Source: Mycobacterium lepraemurium
Lineage (GTDB): Bacteria > Actinomycetota > Actinomycetes > Mycobacteriales > Mycobacteriaceae
DNA: 64,000 bases
Direction of reading: 5' to 3'
Assembly (NCBI GenBank): GCA_002291465.1
Contig: CP021238.1
Location: forward strand, 1,798,001 to 1,862,000
Below the pieces are notes generated by a model. It saw only the letters and a program-made list of their open reading frames with translations. It ran no database searches and had not been told where the DNA came from. Of the stretch, positions 59,584 through 64,000 are shown in pieces. The translations under genes were made by a program, and so were the position numbers. Numbering within the stretch: the stretch's first letter is position 1; each line of letters starts with the position of its first letter.

Positions 59584-60873
59584 AGGCCACCGGCAGGCGC
59601 TTGATGCCGTGGATGAATTGCGACAGCAGCCGCGCGGGCTCCTCGGTGGCGACGATGTCGGGGATCTCGTGACGCAGCTCGTCGAAGACCACCCGGATCT
59701 CGCGGCGCGCCAGGTTGGCGCCCAGGCAGAAGTGCGCGCCCCCGCCGCCGAAACCCAGGTGCGGGTTGGGGGTGCGCGCCACGTCGAACAGCCAGGGATT
59801 GTCGAACGTCGACTCGTCCCGGTTGGCCGAGTTGTACCAGAGCGCGACCTTGTCGCCAGCCTTCATCTTGGTGCCGCGCAGCTTGACGTCGCGGGTCAGG
59901 GTGCGCCGCATGTACACCACCGGCGAGGTCCACCGCACGACCTCCTCCACCGCGGTCGGCGTCAACCGGTCGAAGTCCGAGAACCACTTGTCGCGCTCGT
60001 CGAAGTAGCGGGACAGGGCCAGCAACCCATGGCTGATCGCGTTGCGCGTCGTCTCGTTGCCGGCCACCACCAGCAGGATGAAGAACGACGCGATCTCCGA
60101 CGACGTGAACCGTCCCCCGTCCACCTCGGCCTCCACAAGGCTGGTGGTCAGGTTGTCGTGATGGTTGACTCGCCGATCCTCGGCCAGCGCGGTGGCGTAG
60201 GAGCCGATGTCCATCGACACCTGAAGGAACTCCTCGAAATCGGTCGCCAGATCGGGGTCGCCGAACCCGAGAATCACGTTGGTTCAATGTAATACCCGCT
60301 GATGGTCCTCCTCGGGGATGCCCATCATGTCGCAGATGACCTGCAGCGGCAGCGGCCCGGCCTGCTCGCTGACCAGCTCGGCCTCCCCGTTGGGGTGATT
60401 GGCGACCAGCGACGACACCAGCCGGCGGGCCCGCTCGCACACCGACGCCTCGATGCGCGCCACTACCTTCGGGGTGAACGCGCGGCTGACGATCGAGCGC
60501 AGCCGCTGGTGGCGCGGATCGTCGAGCACGATTATCGAGCCGAAATACTCTGCCAGCTCCGGTGTTTGGTCGTTGATGGTGATGTTGGGGACGGAGCTGA
60601 AGATCTCCGGATGCCGGCTGGCGAAGTGGACGTCCTCGTGCTTGGTCAGCGCCCAATAACCGTTGCCCGCCACGAACCCGTCCATCTCGATCGCCGGCCA
60701 GAACGAGATCGGCGCCTCGCGGCGAGGGTGGCGAAGGCGCCGTCACGAAAGTCGTCGTCGTATCCCCAGAAGTCAAGCGACTCAAGGTGAATGTCGGCCA
60801 GCGGGACAGGGGGCGGCGGCGCCCCGTTGACCCGTGTGGCCAAGCCCTTTTTCGGTCGCGTCTTGAGGCTCAC
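59567..60873 (-). pseudogene. cyp124: Cytochrome P450 CYP124-type, frameshift plus nonsense
   Basis: GTG 60873 with GGAGGTCCCG upstream opens KTRPKKGLATRVNGAPPPPV and matches the CYP124 start (LESLDFWGYDDDFRDGAFAT). One base is lost near 60725, shifting out of frame; the next frame reads EAPISFWPAIEMDGFVAGNG. A TGA at 60284-60286 replaces the Trp expected in HWTNVILGFG. The rest is sound: I-helix LVVAGNETTRNAISHG, EEVVRW (ExxR), and haem loop FGGGGAHFCLGANLARREIR. CYP124 omega-hydroxylates methyl-branched lipids and cholesterol side chains. Confidence 0.9.
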
Positions 60874-60904
60874 CGGGACCTCCTCTGTGCTCGGGACTGC
60901 TCGG

Positions 60905-61251
60905 TCAGTGGGTGCACACGGTCCGGGCGGGCGTGCCGACCGAAGCCGTCGCCGCGCTCACCACGTTGCCGTCGACCAGGATCTTGCAGGAAATCGGGCC
61001 CGGTCCCTGCGCGCTGACGGTGAAAACCTCCCCGCCGAACCCGGTGAACTGCGTCGACCAGGGCAGTGGCGCGTTCACCTGGCGCAGCTGGCCGGTGTCG
61101 GTTTGGTAGTAGGTGAATTCGGCGACCGCGGGCCCGTTGACCTCGTAACGAACTTGCGGCATCTGGGGCAGCGCGTGGGCCACACCGCAGGCGTTCGCGA
61201 ACCGAAACCGACGGCCAACAACATCGACGACCCGGCGAGGTGCTTGCTCAT
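60905..61251 (-). pseudogene. MmpS-like exported protein, signal-region frameshift
   Basis: ATG 61251 gives SKHLAGSSMLLAVGFGSRTP, a signal sequence that slips near 61200 before joining ANACGVAHALPQMPQVRYEV in the other frame. The mature domain is open: TYYQTDTGQLRQVNAPLPWS and SAQGPGPISCKILVDGNVVS, ending TPARTVCTH, with the Cys pair of the MmpS fold. MmpS proteins assist MmpL lipid transporters. It ends 32 bp before the cyp124 start on the same strand. Confidence 0.7.
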
Positions 61252-61339
61252 AAATGCATCGTGTCACCACGGGCGACGGTAGGGAAGCTTATGGTGAAGC
61301 CCGACGCGGGGATTGGTGAATCGAAAGGTGGCGGCGAGG

Positions 61340-62493
61340 ATGTCCGAGCACGGCTCGAAGCGTGTGGTCGTTTGGGGTACAGGTTTCGTCGGCAAGATGG
61401 TGATCGCCGAGATCGTCAAGCATCCGCTGTTCGAGTTGGTGGGGGTGGGCGTCAGCAACCCCGCCAAGGTCTGCCGCGACGTCGCCGACATCTGCGGGCT
61501 GCCCGAGCCGACGGGCGTCATCGCCACCGACGACGTGGACGCCCTGATCGCGCTGAAACCCGACGCGCTGGTGCACTACGGCCCGACGGCCATGCACGCC
61601 AAGGAGAACATCGCGCTGGTCACCCGGTTCCTGCGGGCCGGCATCGACGTGTGCTCGACCGCGATGACGCCGTGGGTGTGGCCGACCATGCACCTCAACC
61701 CGCCCAACTGGATTGCGCCCATCACCGAGGCCTGCGAGCTGGGGGAGTCGTCCTGCTTCACCACCGGCATCGACCCCGGCTTCGCCAACGACCTGTTCCC
61801 GATGACGCTGATGGGCCTGTGCTCCGAGGTGCGCCGCGTCCGGGCCTCCGAGCTGCTGGACTACGCCAACTACGAGGGCGACTACGAGGTCGAGATGGGC
61901 ATCGGCCGCGAGCCCGAATACAGCCCGATGCTGGAAACCGCGACGTGCTGATCTTCGCCTGGGGCGCCACCGTCCCGATGATCGCGCACGCGGCCGGCAT
62001 CATGCTCGACGAGATCACCACCACCTGGGACAAGTGGGTGACACCCACCGAACGCACCACCGCCAAGGGCGTCATCAAACCCGGGCACGTCGCCGCCGTC
62101 CGGTTCACCATCAACGGCGTCTACCGCGGCGAGACCCGCATCCAGCTCGAGCACGTCAACCGGATTGGGCTGGACGCCGCCCCGGACTGGCTGTCGGGCC
62201 GCGACAACGACGTCTACCGGGTGGACATCGAAGGCACCCTGAGCATCTTCCAGGAGACCGCGTTCCGGTTCACCGACGGCTCCGGCCGGGACGCGGCCGC
62301 GGCCGGATGCCTGGCTACCGGGTTGCGGGCGCTGAACGCCGTGCCGGCGGTCAACGAGCTGCGGCCCGGCTGGGTCATCCCGCTCGACCTGCCGCTGATC
62401 CCCGGCGCCGGCACCATCCGCTGGGGCGTACACAGCGTGCGCATAGCCGAAGCTGACTCGAGATACAGGTTTCGACGGCACAATGATGGCTAG
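61340..62493 (+). pseudogene. NAD(P)-dependent amine-dehydrogenase-like oxidoreductase, frameshifted
   Basis: ATG 61340 (SEHGSKRVVVWGTGFVGKMV) has the Rossmann GTGFVG. The first half (TGVIATDDVDALIALKPDAL; GPTAMHAKENIALVTRFLRA; FTTGIDPGFANDLFPMTLMG) ends in TGA near 61950, created by loss of one base before DVLIFAWGATVPMIAHAAG. The second half is open to 62493 and includes EITTTWDKWVTPTERTTAKG and LIPGAGTIRWGVHSVRIAEA. Dihydrodipicolinate-reductase-like fold; substrate unknown. The tail after RIAEA may be beyond the native end. Confidence 0.85.
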
Positions 62494-62533
62494 CCGAATG
62501 CGAGTCGGTGCGCTGCGAACACGGGGATCACAC

Positions 62534-64000
62534 ATGGCCAATGGAGCTGGGACCGCACTGGGCTTGTCGATCGGCGCCACCAACCTGGCGGCCGTCACCT
62601 CCGATCACGCCGTCACCCGCAAGCCCGTCCTGACCCGGTATCCGGACCGGCTCACCGAGGTCGGCGTGCCCGCCGAAAATCCCCGGCTGCAGGGGCCCGG
62701 CGTGGTGATCACCGGCTTCGTCAACCGGGTCGGCGACCCGCGGCCCGTCGTCGCGTTCGACGGCTCGGTGTACCGCAGCGAGATACTGCTGGCCGACGCG
62801 CTGCGGGCGCTGGCCTACGCCGCCACCGGCGGGCGCGCCCTGCCCGACGACATCGCCGGCGACCTACCCGGCGCACTGGGAGTCGGCGGCGGTGGAGGCC
62901 CTGGGCGCCGCGCTCGGCCAGATCCCCGAATGGTCGCGACCGCCCGGCCCATCGTGCCGATCCCCGACGCCGCCGCCGCCCTGCTGGCGGTGCGGACCAG
63001 CCCGGGCCTGCCGCCGCAGCGGAACCGTGGCCGTCTGCGATTTCGGCGGCAGCGGCACCAGCATTACGCTGATGGACGCCGACAGCGACTACCGGGCGCT
63101 GGCCCCGACCGTGCGGCACCGCGCTTTCTCCGGCGACGTGATCGACCAGGCGCTGCTGGGCGTCGTGGTCGCCAACATGCCGACCACCGGCGCCTTCCCC
63201 ACCGGCACCGCGGCCATCGGCCCGCTGAGCCGGCTGCGCGGCGGGTGCCGGGTGGCCAAGGAGCAGCTGTCCGCCAACACCACGACCACCCTGACCGACG
63301 GGCTGACCGGGGTGCGCGGCGAAATCCGGCTCACCCGAGCCGAACTCGACGACGTGATCGCCCCCGCGCTGGGCGGCTTCGTCAGCGTGCTTCGGGAAAC
63401 GTTGTCGCGCAACGGGATCCGTGATCTCGCCGCGGTGGTGTCGACGGGCGGCGGGGCGAATCTGCCCGCCGTCACCACCACGCTGGCGCGGCATTTCCGC
63501 GTTCCAGTCGCCACCACGCCGCACCCGCAGCTCACCGTGGCGGTGGGCGCCGCGTTGCGGGTGGCGCACGCGGACGCCGGCGCGACGTTCACCGCACCGG
63601 CCGCACCCGCCACCGCCACGGCCCGCGCGGCGGCCCGGCCGGAGCCGCGCGCGGACGCGACCGCGACCGTCCGGGCGCCGCCGGCGAATCCCGCACCGAT
63701 GGCGGTGCAGGCCTGGTCGGACTCCGGGACCGACGCCGCGGCCCCGCCGCCCCGGCGCAAGCGGCTGTTCACCCGGTCGCGGCTGTTCCCCGCGGCGGCG
63801 GTCGTCATCGCCGCCGCGGCGCTGCTGCTGGTGGGCACCGCGCTGATGATCGGACTGACCGCCCAGAACAAATCGGACAAATCGGTGACCACCCCGGCGC
63901 CCACTCTGAGCACCACCCCGGCGCCGCCCCCGCCCAGCGCCACCGCCGAGCCCGCACCGCCACCCGCGGACATCCCGGTGCCGTCGACGTCGGACACCAA
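62534..64000 (+). pseudogene. Hsp70-like Pro/Ala-rich membrane protein (Rv2264c-like), frameshifted and cut by window end
   Basis: ATG 62534 (ANGAGTALGLSIGATNLAAV) begins an actin/Hsp70-like nucleotide domain. Three frame changes (near 62868, 62935 and 63015) move the frame to YPAHWESAAVEALGAALGQ, back to RPIVPIPDAAAALLAVRTSP, then to TVAVCDFGGSGTSITLMDAD (phosphate loop) and LAAVVSTGGGANLPAVTTTL (adenosine-type loop). An Ala/Pro linker leads to one helix (FPAAAVVIAAAALLLVGTAL) and a TTPAPPPP tail that runs off the window. Rv2264c has this layout; it sits near cyp124 there too. Confidence 0.8.

Noticed and set aside
59421..60785. 454-codon minus-strand frame over the cyp124 region
   Set aside because: The CYP124 motifs (I-helix, ExxR, haem loop) lie in another frame; this one is Arg/Gly-rich shadow that happens to lack stops.

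Overview
The window is GC-rich and reads as a slow-growing Mycobacterium, most likely a Mycobacterium avium complex relative. Diagnostic content includes an LppO/LpqH-family lipoprotein, LipM, CYP124, an Rv2264c-like Hsp70/proline-rich protein, SirA-CysH-Che1, an MmpS-like protein, a DevS-like GAF sensor, and many GTG starts with 4-bp gene overlaps. From about 19.6 kb to the end, many recognisable genes follow the M. tuberculosis order in reverse (htpG, Rv2296, Rv2295, Rv2294, sseB/lppO, yjcE, lipM, Rv2282c, then Rv2391-2393, then cyp124 and Rv2264c). M. tuberculosis names were assigned from memory of the proteins, not by a search.

The dominant signal is gene decay. About 27 genes are broken by frameshifts, in-frame stops or junctions, often several per gene. 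About 30 neighbours, some very long (htpG 1.9 kb, sirA 1.7 kb, the NRAMP/MgtE pair 3 kb), show no lesion at all. This clustering suggests real pseudogenisation in a reductively evolving mycobacterium (M. lepraemurium would be one candidate) rather than random sequencing error. Many single lesions are 1-nt losses in C/G runs, so read-level confirmation is still needed.

Layout. 1-1.1 kb: MFS transporter (partial). 1.3-9.5 kb: S51 peptidase-like gene, then the wreck of a giant regulator (BTAD, class III cyclase, AAA ATPase/TPR, four tandem NTF2-like pairs). 9.7-12.6 kb: divergent broken GAF-GAF-PP2C-HATPase partner-switch gene plus an intact STAS gene. 12.8-19.5 kb: secreted Gly/Pro-rich proteins, two methyltransferases, VIT transporter, broken thioesterase, acyl-CoA synthetase. 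19.6-25.9 kb: htpG, broken F420-type oxidoreductase, and a two-gene NRAMP/MgtE-sensor operon. 26-33 kb: lipoprotein, VOC, DMT and DoxX genes, thiolase, broken CysQ-like gene, haloalkane dehalogenase. 33.3-45 kb: aminotransferase, IS630 remnant, sulfur genes (TauE/SafE, SseB), glycosyltransferase, broken AAA ATPase and Na+/H+ antiporter, chagasin-like lipoprotein, LipM, solo HicB. 45-49.6 kb: broken ferredoxin, LysR regulator, and a sirA-cysH-che1 operon with cysH broken. 50-64 kb: two broken P450s, two broken TetR genes, a kinase/carboxymuconolactone decarboxylase chimera, an acyl-CoA dehydrogenase carrying a perfect 41-bp foldback, amidase, cutinase, a Baeyer-Villiger-type monooxygenase, and a broken Hsp70-like gene running off the end.

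Functionally, sulfate reduction is hit at several steps (APS reductase, a CysQ-like phosphatase, a ferredoxin) while sulfite reductase and the sirohaem chelatase remain intact. Signalling genes (giant cyclase, GAF-phosphatase, two TetR genes, a Ser/Thr kinase fragment) are over-represented among the broken ones. I saw no rRNA, tRNA or CRISPR array.
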